From Aldehydirespirator sp965203635 (GTDB lineage Bacteria > Actinomycetota > Acidimicrobiia > Acidimicrobiales > Aldehydirespiratoraceae): a DNA stretch of 64,000 bases. The position numbers were made by a program, and so were the translations under genes. The stretch covers positions 2,170,001 through 2,234,000 of the forward strand of contig OZ241903.1 of NCBI GenBank assembly GCA_965203635.1. Reading direction: 5' to 3'. Below, one piece after another: positions 1 through 7,597 of this stretch (positions are counted from its first letter, which is position 1; the number at the start of each line of letters is the position of its first letter). The notes under the pieces were generated by a model. It saw nothing but the letters and a program-made list of their open reading frames with translations, searched no databases and had not been told where the DNA came from.

Positions 1-135
1 ATCGGCCGCGCTGGTGGTAGGCGTCTCGACGGTGGCGCCGCTGCCGGAGCTTGGCTCGTCGCTGCCGCAGGCCGCGGCCGCAAGAGCCACGGCCATGAGC
101 ACGGCGACGATCCGGGCGGGGTACGGCATCTTCAT
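1..135 (-). CDS. lipoprotein, N-terminal part only (window edge)
   Basis: The first 45 codons are visible; the rest lies beyond the left edge. Translation starts MKMPYPARIVAVLMAVALAA and continues into AACGSDEPSSGSG, i.e. a short basic n-region, a hydrophobic core and a lipobox-like AAAC followed by a Ser/Gly-rich linker, as in actinobacterial lipoproteins. The start lies 3 nt after the TGA stop of the preceding redox lipoprotein gene, so the two are probably co-transcribed at the end of the aceE operon. A related redox or substrate-binding role is possible, but no domain is visible. Confidence 0.6.
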   Translation of the reverse strand, partial: MKMPYPARIVAVLMAVALAAAACGSDEPSSGSGATVETPTTSAAD

Positions 136-138
136 CGC

Positions 139-690
139 TCAGGTTAGGGCAGCAAGCTGGTCGCTGAGCCTGGCTGCGTCGAAACTGCCGGGGCTGTCGT
201 CGGCCAGGTTGCCGCCGCGGTCGAGCAGCCGCACGCTCGAGTTCCTCCCAACACCGAAGTGGCGCCACGACTCGTTGGAGTCACTCCACAGCATGGTGAA
301 GGTGGTTCCGGTCTGGGACACGAACCGCTCGGCGTAGGCGAAGTCGTCCTGGGCGCCGATACCCACGACCTTCACCTTGCCGGCGTTGTCTTGAGCGAAC
401 TGCTCAAGGGCCGGAGCCTCTCTCCGGCAGGTCGGTCAATGGGGCGCCCAGAACCACAAGAGCAGAGGCGTCTCGCCGCTCACCAGCGACTGGAGATTGA
501 CGGTCTCACCCGTGTACACGCTGACCATGTCGAGGTCGGGCACATCGCCGGCCGCACTGGCAGCGGCGTCAGGAGCTGTCGCATCGGCACCGGTGGCGGC
601 CTCTTCGGTGGTGATCGTGACGTCGACCGACCCGCAGGCGGCTGCCACGAGGGCGACCATCACCGCGCCGACGAGGAATCGGATCTTCAT
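139..690 (-). CDS. thioredoxin/TlpA-like lipoprotein with in-frame TGA at the redox Cys: candidate selenoprotein
   Basis: The frame is 183 codons if the TGA at 436-438 (codon 85) is read as an amino acid. Residues 1-19 form a lipoprotein signal (MKIRFLVGAVMVALVAAAC), followed by an Ala/Thr/Asp linker. The redoxin fold begins near residue 50. The active site reads LLWFWAPH-TGA-PTCRREAP, where TlpA/ResA-type proteins have FWAPWCPTCRREAP, so the stop codon falls exactly on the N-terminal Cys and would give UxxC. Downstream the same frame continues with a good thioredoxin C-terminal half (VVGIGAQDD, TGTTFTMLWSD, GVGRNSSVRLLD) to a normal TGA. Its ATG overlaps the previous gene's stop (ATGA), suggesting translational coupling. 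Alternatives are a nonsense mutation or sequencing error at the catalytic Cys, or a pseudogene; the intact downstream frame and hairpins argue against decay. Selenium insertion is inferred, since selA/B/C/D are not in this window. Confidence 0.75.
390..428 (-). promoter_or_regulatory. candidate bacterial SECIS: two adjacent hairpins 3' of the in-frame UGA
   Basis: On the mRNA (minus) strand, 7 nt after the UGA, GCCGGAG-AGAGG-CTCCGGC forms a perfect 7-bp stem with a 5-nt loop (410-428). Directly after it CTTGAGC-AGTTC-GCTCAAG forms a second perfect 7-bp stem with a 5-nt loop (390-408). Both loops have G as second base. The second loop begins about 34 nt after the UGA, the first about 14. As I recall the bacterial SECIS consensus, it wants a small apical loop with G in the first two positions within roughly 16-37 nt. 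GC-rich coding DNA can form chance hairpins. Confidence 0.5.
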
Positions 691-1295
691 TCGTCTTTCC
701 TCTTGCCGAGAGCCTTCTGCTCTTTCTTCCATGCCCGCACCCGTTGTAGCGCCTCCGGGCCGTCGATGTCGGCCACCGACCGCGGCGAGCTGTCGGCGAA
801 GGCTCCGGCCTGCGCCTCCCAGCCGTCGGGACGGACGCCGAAGCGCTTGGCGAGCACGGCGGTCAGGATCCGGGCCTTCTCGTCCCCGTAGCCGGGCAGG
901 TCCCGCAGTCGCCGGAAGAGATCCTCGCCGTTGGCCGCTGCGTTCCAGACCGCCCCGGCGTCGCCGTCGTAGTGATCGGCAACATGCCGGCAGAGGGCCT
1001 GCATCCGTTTGGCCATCGAGCCCGGAAACCGGTGCAGCGCCGGCTTGGCCCTCACCAGGTCGGCGAAGGCATCGGGGTCCCGCTCCGAGATGTCGTGAGC
1101 GTCCAACCCGGCTCCGAGCCGCTCCGACAGGCGGAAGGGTCCCATGAATGCCCACTCCATCGGGATCTGCTGGTCGAGCTGCATTCCCAGCAGCAGCGCC
1201 AGCGGGTCCGTGTTGAGCAGGCGGTCGGCGGCCTCGTCCCCGGTGACCGCCAGGGTGCCCGTCCCGACCTTCTTCACCAGCTTCTCCTGGTTCAC
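687..1295 (-). CDS. HhH-GPD family base-excision DNA repair protein
   Basis: The product has 202 residues and starts at GTG, overlapping the aceE stop by 4 nt (GTGA). It matches the actinobacterial HhH-GPD base-excision family: an N-terminal helical part (LLNTDPLALLLGMQLDQQIP, a typical opening) and a helix-hairpin-helix around LRDLPGYGDEKARIL (about residues 130-145), the DNA-binding hairpin of this superfamily. The family is related to glycosylases that remove damaged bases in the cytosol, but the substrate of this subgroup is not established. There is no FeS cluster Cys set. Its place between aceE and a lipoprotein gene looks like simple operon membership without functional linkage. Confidence 0.85.
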   Translation of the reverse strand: MNQEKLVKKVGTGTLAVTGDEAADRLLNTDPLALLLGMQLDQQIPMEWAFMGPFRLSERLGAGLDAHDISERDPDAFADLVRAKPALHRFPGSMAKRMQALCRHVADHYDGDAGAVWNAAANGEDLFRRLRDLPGYGDEKARILTAVLAKRFGVRPDGWEAQAGAFADSSPRSVADIDGPEALQRVRAWKKEQKALGKRKDE

Positions 1296-4054
1296 TTCGT
1301 GGAGGATAACCGTGCGCCGGTGTCGGGATGGCCGGGGTCGTCGCGGTCGACGTCGATGCCGTACCGGTCAATGGCGGCCGCCACCTCGTCCGGTGACACC
1401 TCGCCCGACTCCATCAGAGCCGACAGCACGGCCAGCACGATGTGCGGCCCGTCGACCTCGAAGAATCGCCGCAGCGCCTCCCTCGTGTCTGAGCGGCCGA
1501 ACCCGTCGGTGCCCAACACGTGCAGCGGCCTCGGCGTGAAGCGGGCGATCTGGTCGGGGACCAGGGTCATGAAGTCGGTCACGGCCACGATCGGGCCGTC
1601 GGAGTCGGACAGCTTCCGGGTCACCATCGGCACGACGGGCTCGGAGTCCGGGTTCAGCCGGTTGCGGCGCTCGACGTCCAGCGCCTCCCGCCTCAGGCTC
1701 TGGAACGACGTGGCGCTCCAGAGTTCGGCCGAGGTGTCGTGATGCTCGGCCAGCAGCGCCTGAGCCTCGAGCGCGGCGCCCACCGACGCTCCCGAGAACA
1801 GGATGGTGGCCGAGCGTTTGCGGCTCCCGGGACCGTCGTCGAACTTGTACAGGCCGCCGGTGATGTCGGAGTCGGTCACATGGTCGGGACGGGACGGCTG
1901 CTCGTAGTTCTCGTTGTAGATGGTGATGTAGTAGAAGACGTCGGTGCCGTCGGCGGCGTCCGGCGGGTACATCCGGTGCAGGCCCTCGTCGACGATGGCC
2001 CCCAACTCGTAGGCGAAGGCCGGGTCGTAGGCCTCGCACGCCGGCACCGTCGACGCCAGCACATGGCTGTGGCCGTCCTGGTGCTGGAGCCCCTCGCCCA
2101 GCAGCGTCGTGCGGCCCGCGGTCGCGCCGATGAGGAACCCGCGGGCCCGGGCGTCGGCCGCGGCCCAGATCGAGTCGCCCACCCGCTGGAAGCCGAACAT
2201 GGAGTAGAAGGCGTAGAAGGGCACCATGGGCACGCCGAGGTTGGCGTAGGAGGTGGCCGCGGCCAGCCAGCTGGCCAGCGAGCCGCACTCGGTGATGCCC
2301 TCTTCGAGGATCTGGCCGTCGGTCGACTCGCTGTAGCTCAGCAGCAGGTCATGGTCCACCGGCTCGTAGAGCTGGCCGTGCGGTGCGTAGATGCGGAACT
2401 CCCGGAACAGCGAGTCCATGCCGAAGGTGCGGGCCTCGTCGGGCACGATGGGCACGACCCGCCGTCCGAAGCTCTGGTCCCGCATCAGGTCGCGCAACAG
2501 GGCTGTGAATGCCATCGTGGTGGAGACCTCGCGCCCGCCGGAGCCCTTGCGCATGTCGATGAAGGGTCCGTCGGCGGGGAGGGCGATGGGGCGGCGGTCC
2601 CGCACCACCCGGCGCGGCACCGCCCCGTCGAGGGCGCGGCGGCGGTCCATCATGTAGCGGATCTCCTCCGAGTCGGGGGGCGGCCGGTAGTAGGGCGGGA
2701 TCCCGTCGGCGAGGTCTGCTTCGTCGATCTCGTCCTCCATGTGCAGCCGCGTCCGCAGCTCCATCAGCTGCGTGGTGGTCATCTTCTTGATCTGGTGGGT
2801 GGCGTTGCGGCCCTCGAATCCCTCGCCCAGGGTCCATCCCTTGATGGTCTTGGCCAGGATCACGGTGGGCTGGCCCTTGATCTCGGTGGCGGCCTTGAAC
2901 GCGGCGTACACCTTCTGGTAGTCGTGGCCTCCCCGGGGCAGGACCCGCAGATCCTCGTCGCTGAGGTGTGTGACGAGCTTTCGCAGGCGGGGGTCCGGTC
3001 CGAAGAAGTGCTCCCGGATGTAGGCGCCGGTCTCCACCGCGTAGCGCTGGTACTCGCCGTCGACGGTGGTGGCCATCTTGTTGAGCAGGGCTCCGTCGGT
3101 GTCGCGCATCAGCAGCTCGTCCCACCTGGTGCCCCAGATCACCTTGATGACGTTCCAGCCCGCACCGCGGAACACGCCCTCGAGTTCCTGGATGATCTTG
3201 CCGTTGCCCCGCACCGGGCCGTCGAGGCGCTGGAGGTTGCAGTTGACCACCCAATTCAAGTTGTCGAGGTCGTTGCGGCCGGCTAGGGCGATGGCCCCCA
3301 GGGTCTCGGGCTCGTCGCACTCGCCGTCGCCCAGGAAGCACCACACCGTGCTGTCGGCGGTGTCGTCGATGCGGCGGTTGTGCATGTACCGGTTGAAGCG
3401 GGCGTGGTAGATGGAGTTGATCGGCCCGAGCCCCATCGACACTGTCGGGTACTCCCAGAAGTCGGGCATGAGCCGGGGGTGGGGGTAGCCCGACAGCCCG
3501 TTGCCACCGACTTCCATCCGGAAGTTGTCGAGCTCCTGCTCGCTCAGGCGGCCCTCCAGGTAGGCCCGGGCGTACACGCCGGGAGCGGCGTGGCCCTGGA
3601 AGTAGATGTGGTCGCCGACCAGCCCGTCGTCCTTGCCCTTGAAGAAGTGGTTGAAGCCCACCTCGTACAGGGAGGCCGACGAGGCGAACGTGGACAGGTG
3701 GCCGCCGATCCCGTCGGCCGTCTTGTTGGCCCGGATGACCATGGCCGCCGCGTTCCAGCGGATGAAGCGGCGGATGCGCCGCTCGACCTGCTCGTTGCCG
3801 GGGAAGAAGGGCTGCTCGGAGGCGGGGATCGTGTTGATGTAGGGCGTGGACGTGGTCGGCGGCACGCCCACCCGCTGCTCGTTGGAGCGCTCGAGGAGCT
3901 TGGCCACGATGTAGCGGGCCCGTTCCCGTCCGCCGGCCGCGATGATGGCGTCGAGCGAGTCGATCCACTCCTGGGTCTCGGCCGGGTCGATGTCCGGAAG
4001 CTGGCGCAAGAAGTTGTCGGCCACCGCCCTCCATGATGGCAGCAAAGCACGCAT
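1292..4054 (-). CDS. aceE: pyruvate dehydrogenase E1 component, homodimeric type
   Basis: The product has 920 residues (E. coli AceE about 887). It decarboxylates pyruvate with thiamine diphosphate and acetylates the lipoyl group of E2. The TPP motif GDGECDEPETLGA and NCNLQRLDGPVRGNGKII are close to the E. coli sequence, followed by GAGWNVIKVIWGTRWDELL. The transketolase-like central domain (LRDLMRDQSFGRRVVPIVPD) and C-terminal domain are complete. The start chosen is ATG at 4054 (MRALLPSWRAVADNFLRQLP). A longer frame to 4354 overlaps the divergent RNase H gene and is unlikely. E2 and E3 genes lie at 7.6-10.5 kb. The GTGA overlap with the next gene marks the operon. Confidence 0.95.
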   Translation of the reverse strand: MRALLPSWRAVADNFLRQLPDIDPAETQEWIDSLDAIIAAGGRERARYIVAKLLERSNEQRVGVPPTTSTPYINTIPASEQPFFPGNEQVERRIRRFIRWNAAAMVIRANKTADGIGGHLSTFASSASLYEVGFNHFFKGKDDGLVGDHIYFQGHAAPGVYARAYLEGRLSEQELDNFRMEVGGNGLSGYPHPRLMPDFWEYPTVSMGLGPINSIYHARFNRYMHNRRIDDTADSTVWCFLGDGECDEPETLGAIALAGRNDLDNLNWVVNCNLQRLDGPVRGNGKIIQELEGVFRGAGWNVIKVIWGTRWDELLMRDTDGALLNKMATTVDGEYQRYAVETGAYIREHFFGPDPRLRKLVTHLSDEDLRVLPRGGHDYQKVYAAFKAATEIKGQPTVILAKTIKGWTLGEGFEGRNATHQIKKMTTTQLMELRTRLHMEDEIDEADLADGIPPYYRPPPDSEEIRYMMDRRRALDGAVPRRVVRDRRPIALPADGPFIDMRKGSGGREVSTTMAFTALLRDLMRDQSFGRRVVPIVPDEARTFGMDSLFREFRIYAPHGQLYEPVDHDLLLSYSESTDGQILEEGITECGSLASWLAAATSYANLGVPMVPFYAFYSMFGFQRVGDSIWAAADARARGFLIGATAGRTTLLGEGLQHQDGHSHVLASTVPACEAYDPAFAYELGAIVDEGLHRMYPPDAADGTDVFYYITIYNENYEQPSRPDHVTDSDITGGLYKFDDGPGSRKRSATILFSGASVGAALEAQALLAEHHDTSAELWSATSFQSLRREALDVERRNRLNPDSEPVVPMVTRKLSDSDGPIVAVTDFMTLVPDQIARFTPRPLHVLGTDGFGRSDTREALRRFFEVDGPHIVLAVLSALMESGEVSPDEVAAAIDRYGIDVDRDDPGHPDTGARLSSTK

Positions 4055-4073
4055 TCGCGACCTCGGCGCGCCG

Positions 4074-4601
4074 ATGCGCGACCATCGGGGCGTGGCAGCC
4101 GAACCCCTTCCCGGACTCGCTGCCGACTCTGCTGCCGAACGCGCGGCCGAGTCCGTCGCCGAGCCCACGGTCGTGTACACCGACGGCGCCTGCCTGGGCA
4201 ACCCCGGACCGGGAGGCTGGGCCTGGGCGGTACCCGGCGGCAAGTGGGCGTGTGGCGCTGATCCGGCCACCACCAACCAGCGGATGGAGTTGCAGGCGGT
4301 ACTGGAGGCGCTGCGGGAACTGGACGGTCCGGTCGAGGTGGTGTCGGACTCCACCTACGTCGTCCACTGCTTCCGCGACCGTTGGTACGACGGCTGGAAG
4401 AGGCGGGGCTGGCGCAACGCCAACCGCAAGCCGGTGGCCAACCGCGACCTGTGGGAGCCGCTGATCGACCTGTACCTGTCCCGCTCCGACGAGATCTCGT
4501 TCCGATGGGTCAAGGGCCACTCCGGCAACGAGTGGAACGAGATCGTGGACCAACTGGCGGTCGGCGCGGCTACCGACCAGCGCCCCCGCCGCGGCCCCTA
4601 G
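4074..4601 (+). CDS. rnhA: ribonuclease HI
   Basis: The product has 175 residues with ATG at 4074. It cleaves the RNA strand of RNA-DNA hybrids. The catalytic residues are visible: D37 in YTDGACLGNPGPGG, E72 in NQRMELQAVLEAL, D92 in VVSDSTYVV, H149 in VKGHSGNEW and D159 in NEIVDQLA. About 30 residues of Ala/Glu-rich sequence precede the fold, so a later GTG start is possible. The gene is divergent from aceE, with only 19 bp between the two start codons, which forces at least one promoter into the opposite coding sequence or a very compact shared promoter. Confidence 0.93.
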   Translation: MRDHRGVAAEPLPGLAADSAAERAAESVAEPTVVYTDGACLGNPGPGGWAWAVPGGKWACGADPATTNQRMELQAVLEALRELDGPVEVVSDSTYVVHCFRDRWYDGWKRRGWRNANRKPVANRDLWEPLIDLYLSRSDEISFRWVKGHSGNEWNEIVDQLAVGAATDQRPRRGP

Positions 4602-4617
4602 TTCGAGATCCTCCGAG

Positions 4618-4659
4618 CGCAGGAACCGGACTGCCACTGCGAGCCCGGCGTTCCCTGCG
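4618..4659. terminator. imperfect hairpin between convergent genes
   Basis: CGCAGG (4618-4623) pairs with CCTGCG (4654-4659), continued after a bulge by AAC/GTT and then CGG/CCG. It lies between the 3' ends of rnhA and the DUF4143 gene. There is no T-tract, so this is a weak bidirectional terminator candidate. Confidence 0.3.
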
Positions 4660-4664
4660 CCTCT

Positions 4665-5936
4665 TCAGGCTTGGGTGCTGCTCCAGAGACGGTCCACGGG
4701 CAGCGCGATGATGCGCTCGTCGTCGGCGTAGCGCACGCAGTGCGGCCCGGTGTGGAAGACGACCCCAGCGGTGAATCGCTCCCCGAGAGCGTCGCGGAGT
4801 TTCCGCAGACCGCGGCGGTCTGCCGGATGCACCCTGGTGCTGGCCTTCACCTCGATGCCGACCACCGCGCCGTCGCGCCCGTCCTCGATGACGAGGTCGA
4901 CCTCCGCGCCGTCGTGGGTGCGCCAGTGGCCGGCATGGGGCCGGTGCTGCATCCACGAGGCCTGCTTGAGCGCTTCGCCTACGACGAACGTCTCGAGCAG
5001 ATGCCCGAACTGCTGCAGCGAGGTCGGGTCGAGCCGGGCCAACTTGTTGGGCGGGAGGCGCAGCAGCCGCGCCGCCAGGCCGGAGTCTGCGATGTGGACC
5101 TTGGGGCGGGACGCGGTCGCGGCCCGCACGGTCTTGCCCCATGCCGGCAGCAGGCGCACCAGGAAGCTCTGCTCGAAGAGCCTGATGTAGTCGGAGGCCG
5201 TGCTTGCTGGCAGTTCCAGTTCCGCGCCGACCCGCGACATGTTGAGGATCTGCGCAGTGTGGGCCGCAAGGCGGGACAGCAGCGGGGCGAGCGCTCCGGG
5301 TCGGCGGACCCGGCCGAGTTCCAGGAGGTCGCGTTCGAGGCAGAGTGCGAGGTAGTCGTCGAACCACCGATCGCGGGCTGCGCCGGTGCGCTGGAGCGCC
5401 AGCGGGAAGCCGCCTCGGGCGATGCGCCTGGCGTAGTCGGAGCGGGTGACGCTCGATGGCTGCGAGGTGACCGCCCTAGCAGGATCGTGGAAGAGTGTCT
5501 CGATCAGGCTCTCGCGGCGCGACTCGATCTCGCCCTGTGACAGCGGGTGGACCTCGATGCGGTGCAGCCGGCCCGTGAGCGACTGCGACACTAGGGGCAG
5601 CGAATCGAAGCGCGTCGACCCGGTGATCACGAACCGTCCCGGCGACGAGCCTCGGTTCAGTTCAGCCTTGATGGCGTCCAGCAACTCGGGTACGTGCTGG
5701 TACTCGTCGATGAAGACCGGCGGGGGGCCGGACACGAACAGCCCGGGATCGTCGGCGACGTTGGCCCGCACCGCTGGATCGTCGAGATCGATCACGCCGG
5801 CCCGGCCGCCTCCCGCTAGGGCACGAAGCAGTGTGGACTTGCCGACCGAGCGAGGACCGTGCAGCAGCAAGACCGGCGCCTCGGTCATCCGCTGTCGCGC
5901 GATCTCTTCCACTCGGCGCTGGATCAGTTCCGCCAC
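4665..5936 (-). CDS. AAA-family ATPase with DUF4143 C-terminal domain
   Basis: The product has 423 residues and starts at GTG preceded by GGGAG. The P-loop is HGPRSVGKST (about 27-35), Walker B is VFIDEYQ (74-80), and the sensor-like TGSTR is near 105. The C-terminal half has the DUF4143 signature with DLLELGRVRR and the nuclease-like EVDLVIEDG...VGIEVKAS, reminiscent of a PD-(D/E)xK core. These cytosolic proteins are common and of unknown function; they have been suggested to act in defence or host interaction. The gene stands alone and has a striking array of direct repeats just upstream of its start, which suggests specific autoregulation. Confidence 0.85.
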   Translation of the reverse strand: MAELIQRRVEEIARQRMTEAPVLLLHGPRSVGKSTLLRALAGGGRAGVIDLDDPAVRANVADDPGLFVSGPPPVFIDEYQHVPELLDAIKAELNRGSSPGRFVITGSTRFDSLPLVSQSLTGRLHRIEVHPLSQGEIESRRESLIETLFHDPARAVTSQPSSVTRSDYARRIARGGFPLALQRTGAARDRWFDDYLALCLERDLLELGRVRRPGALAPLLSRLAAHTAQILNMSRVGAELELPASTASDYIRLFEQSFLVRLLPAWGKTVRAATASRPKVHIADSGLAARLLRLPPNKLARLDPTSLQQFGHLLETFVVGEALKQASWMQHRPHAGHWRTHDGAEVDLVIEDGRDGAVVGIEVKASTRVHPADRRGLRKLRDALGERFTAGVVFHTGPHCVRYADDERIIALPVDRLWSSTQA

Positions 5937-5944
5937 AACCGCTC

Positions 5945-6043
5945 CCGTGAAACTTAGACAGATTCTACCGTGAAATCTAGAGCGACTCTACCGTGAAATC
6001 TTGGGAACCCCACCGTGAAATTCTGCTGAGATCTACCGTGAAA
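5945..6043. repeat. five iteron-like direct repeats, 22-23 bp period, upstream of the DUF4143 gene
   Basis: CCGTGAAA occurs at 5945, 5968, 5991, 6013 and 6036 (spacing 23, 23, 22, 23); four copies extend to (T)ACCGTGAAA. On the gene strand this reads TTTCACGGTAGA. The array begins 9 nt before the start codon and occupies the promoter/leader. The period of about two DNA turns places all copies on one face of the helix, as for a cooperative repressor. The copy nearest the gene merges with the Shine-Dalgarno GGGAG. Confidence 0.85.
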
Positions 6044-6122
6044 CGACCTGGCATCGCTGACGCCGGGTCCCATGTCGCGATCGTCGCCATTCCACGACGC
6101 GACTACCACGGCTCGGCATGCT

Positions 6123-6147
6123 GCAACGCCCCGATTGCGGCGTTTGC
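6123..6147 (-). terminator. hairpin downstream of the TIGR01777 gene
   Basis: On the minus strand GCAAACGCC, an 8-nt loop and GGCGTTGC form a stem with one bulged base, starting 22 nt after the stop codon of the epimerase-like gene. There is no long U-tract. Between this hairpin and the repeat array (6044-6122) I see nothing further. Confidence 0.4.
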
Positions 6148-6168
6148 TTGCGGCTCCAACTCGAAGCG

Positions 6169-7071
6169 CTAAGCGAGTACGTCCGTGAGGCCGGTGGCGA
6201 TGTCGGGGTGGGTGAACCGGAAGCCGCGGCGCACGAGCAATGCGGGCTCCACCCGGGCGCTGCTGTAGAGCAAAGCCTCCGTCAACTCGCGGCCCAGGCG
6301 GGCCCACAGCGCCGGCTTGGGTGTGGGCAGCAGCGTGGGCCGGCGCAGGGCCCGCCCCAGAGCCGCGGTCAGCTGGCGGTTGGTGACCGGCTCGGGCGCG
6401 GTGAGGTTCACCGGTCCCTCCACGTCGGCGGTCAGCAGCCAGAGCAGGGCCTCGACCTCGTCATGGAGCGTGATCCAGCTCATCCACTGCCGGCCGCTCC
6501 CGATCCGGCCCCCGAGGCCCAGCCTGAAGAAGGGGAGCATCTCGGCCAGCGCGCCCCCGGACCGGCTCAGCACCACGCCGGTGCGGGGATGGGTGACCCG
6601 GATACCGGCGTCGCGGGCCGGGTCCGCGGCCGTCTCCCAGTCGCGGCACACCTGGGCCAGGAAGTCGCGCCCGCCGCTTGACGATTCATCGAGGCGCTCG
6701 TCGCCCCGGTCGCCGTAGTAGCCGATGGCCGACGCCGACACGAGCACACTCGGAGGCGCGTCGAGACGGGACAGGGCGCCGGCCAGCAAGGCTGTGCCCC
6801 GCGTCCGGCTGTCGGCGATGCGTCGCTTCTGCTCGTCCGACCACCGCCGGGCTGCGATCGGCTCGCCGGCCAGATGCACCACCGCGTCAAGGCCCTCCAA
6901 GGCTTCGCCCTCGATCTGGTCGGCCCCGGGGTCCCAGTTCACGGTGGGTCCATGCTGAACGGGTCCGCCGGCCGACCTGACTACCCGCACCGCCTGATGC
7001 CCGTCGGCCTCCAGACGCTCGACCAGGGCGCGGCCGATCAGTCCGGTGGAGCCTGTGACCGCTACGCGCAT
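6169..7071 (-). CDS. TIGR01777 family NAD(P)-dependent epimerase-like oxidoreductase
   Basis: The product has 300 residues. It is a short-chain dehydrogenase/reductase of the YfcH/SDR39U1 group: the Rossmann nucleotide motif VTGSTGLIGRALV is at the N-terminus, followed by LDAVVHLAGEPIAARRW, SASAIGYYGDRGDE (in place of classical YxxxK) and the diagnostic R(T)GVVLSRSGGALAEMLP with FRLGLGGRIGSGRQWMSWI. Members are cytosolic with unknown substrate; in some lineages they affect cell division. GGAAG precedes the ATG. It is divergent from the LapA-like gene. Confidence 0.9.
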   Translation of the reverse strand: MRVAVTGSTGLIGRALVERLEADGHQAVRVVRSAGGPVQHGPTVNWDPGADQIEGEALEGLDAVVHLAGEPIAARRWSDEQKRRIADSRTRGTALLAGALSRLDAPPSVLVSASAIGYYGDRGDERLDESSSGGRDFLAQVCRDWETAADPARDAGIRVTHPRTGVVLSRSGGALAEMLPFFRLGLGGRIGSGRQWMSWITLHDEVEALLWLLTADVEGPVNLTAPEPVTNRQLTAALGRALRRPTLLPTPKPALWARLGRELTEALLYSSARVEPALLVRRGFRFTHPDIATGLTDVLA

Positions 7072-7133
7072 AGTTCTTCCATGATCGTTGGTCTAGCATC
7101 GCCGCGGCCCGGCCGGAGAGATTGAGGGCTGAT

Positions 7134-7463
7134 GTGGATGAAGACCTGACACCCCCGGACGCCGAACCCTTCGACCCCGGATCATTCGGTGCCGCCGACA
7201 CCGGCGGCCGCAGCACCAAGCCTGCAGCGCGGAAGTGGTCGATCCGGCCCGGGGTGGTCCTGGCCCTGCTGGTTGCGGCGGCCCTGATCGTCTTCGTTGT
7301 CCAGAACGACCGCGAGGTGCCGGTCACCTGGTGGTTCGTCGAGGTGAACGGCCCTCTATGGGCGGTGATCATCGTGGCCGCGGTAGCCGGAGCGGTGCTG
7401 GCCGAGGTCCTCGGCTGGGTGGTCGGCCGTCGCCGTCGTCGCCGTCGCCGCCGCAAGTCATGA
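7134..7463 (+). CDS. LapA-domain (DUF1049) membrane protein
   Basis: The product has about 109 residues with GTG at 7134 (SD GAGGG), or 113 with TTG at 7122. A charged N-terminal tail precedes two membrane segments, VVLALLVAAALIVFVVQN and WAVIIVAAVAGAVLAEVLG, separated by VPVTWWFVEV, the usual LapA/DUF1049 layout. It ends in nine consecutive Arg codons (7428-7454) plus Lys-Ser, a strongly cytosolic tail that fixes topology and could bind anionic lipid or nucleic acid. Family members are small inner-membrane proteins; some assist lipopolysaccharide assembly. Its stop overlaps the next small gene. Confidence 0.8.
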   Translation: MDEDLTPPDAEPFDPGSFGAADTGGRSTKPAARKWSIRPGVVLALLVAAALIVFVVQNDREVPVTWWFVEVNGPLWAVIIVAAVAGAVLAEVLGWVVGRRRRRRRRRKS

Positions 7464-7552
7464 GCACGCGCCGGCTGATACTCGCTGCGCTGTTGTGCGG
7501 TCTCGCCGTCCTGGTGGCCTTCACCGTCCAGGTGCTGTTGGGCAGGTTCTGA
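7460..7552 (+). CDS. 30-residue single-pass membrane peptide
   Basis: The ATG overlaps the LapA-like stop (ATGA). The peptide is MSTRRL followed by a continuous hydrophobic helix (ILAALLCGLAVLVAFTVQVL) and LGRF. The coupling and the clean positive-inside hydrophobic profile suggest a real micropeptide partnered with the LapA-like protein; its function is unknown. Confidence 0.55.
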   Translation: MSTRRLILAALLCGLAVLVAFTVQVLLGRF

Positions 7553-7597
7553 AGACGGTAGGAACCGGTAGGGTCGCGCCATCACCCGGGAGGCCTT

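Noticed and set aside
436..1371. Minus-strand frame ending at the TGA, read as a complete 311-residue protein
   Set aside because: Its first two thirds are the HhH-GPD gene in the wrong frame; only the last 84 codons are real, belonging to the thioredoxin-like lipoprotein that continues past the TGA.
1520..3286. 588-codon open frame on the plus strand opposite aceE
   Set aside because: It is the antisense of a fully convincing aceE. Long antisense frames are expected in GC-rich DNA and the translation has no recognisable domain.
2349..4637. 762-codon minus-strand frame overlapping aceE and rnhA
   Set aside because: Shifted-frame shadow of aceE; repetitive Arg/Pro/Gly composition.
5945..6043. 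CRISPR array
   Set aside because: The conserved core is only about 8-12 bp, the intervals about 11-15 bp, and no cas gene is present.
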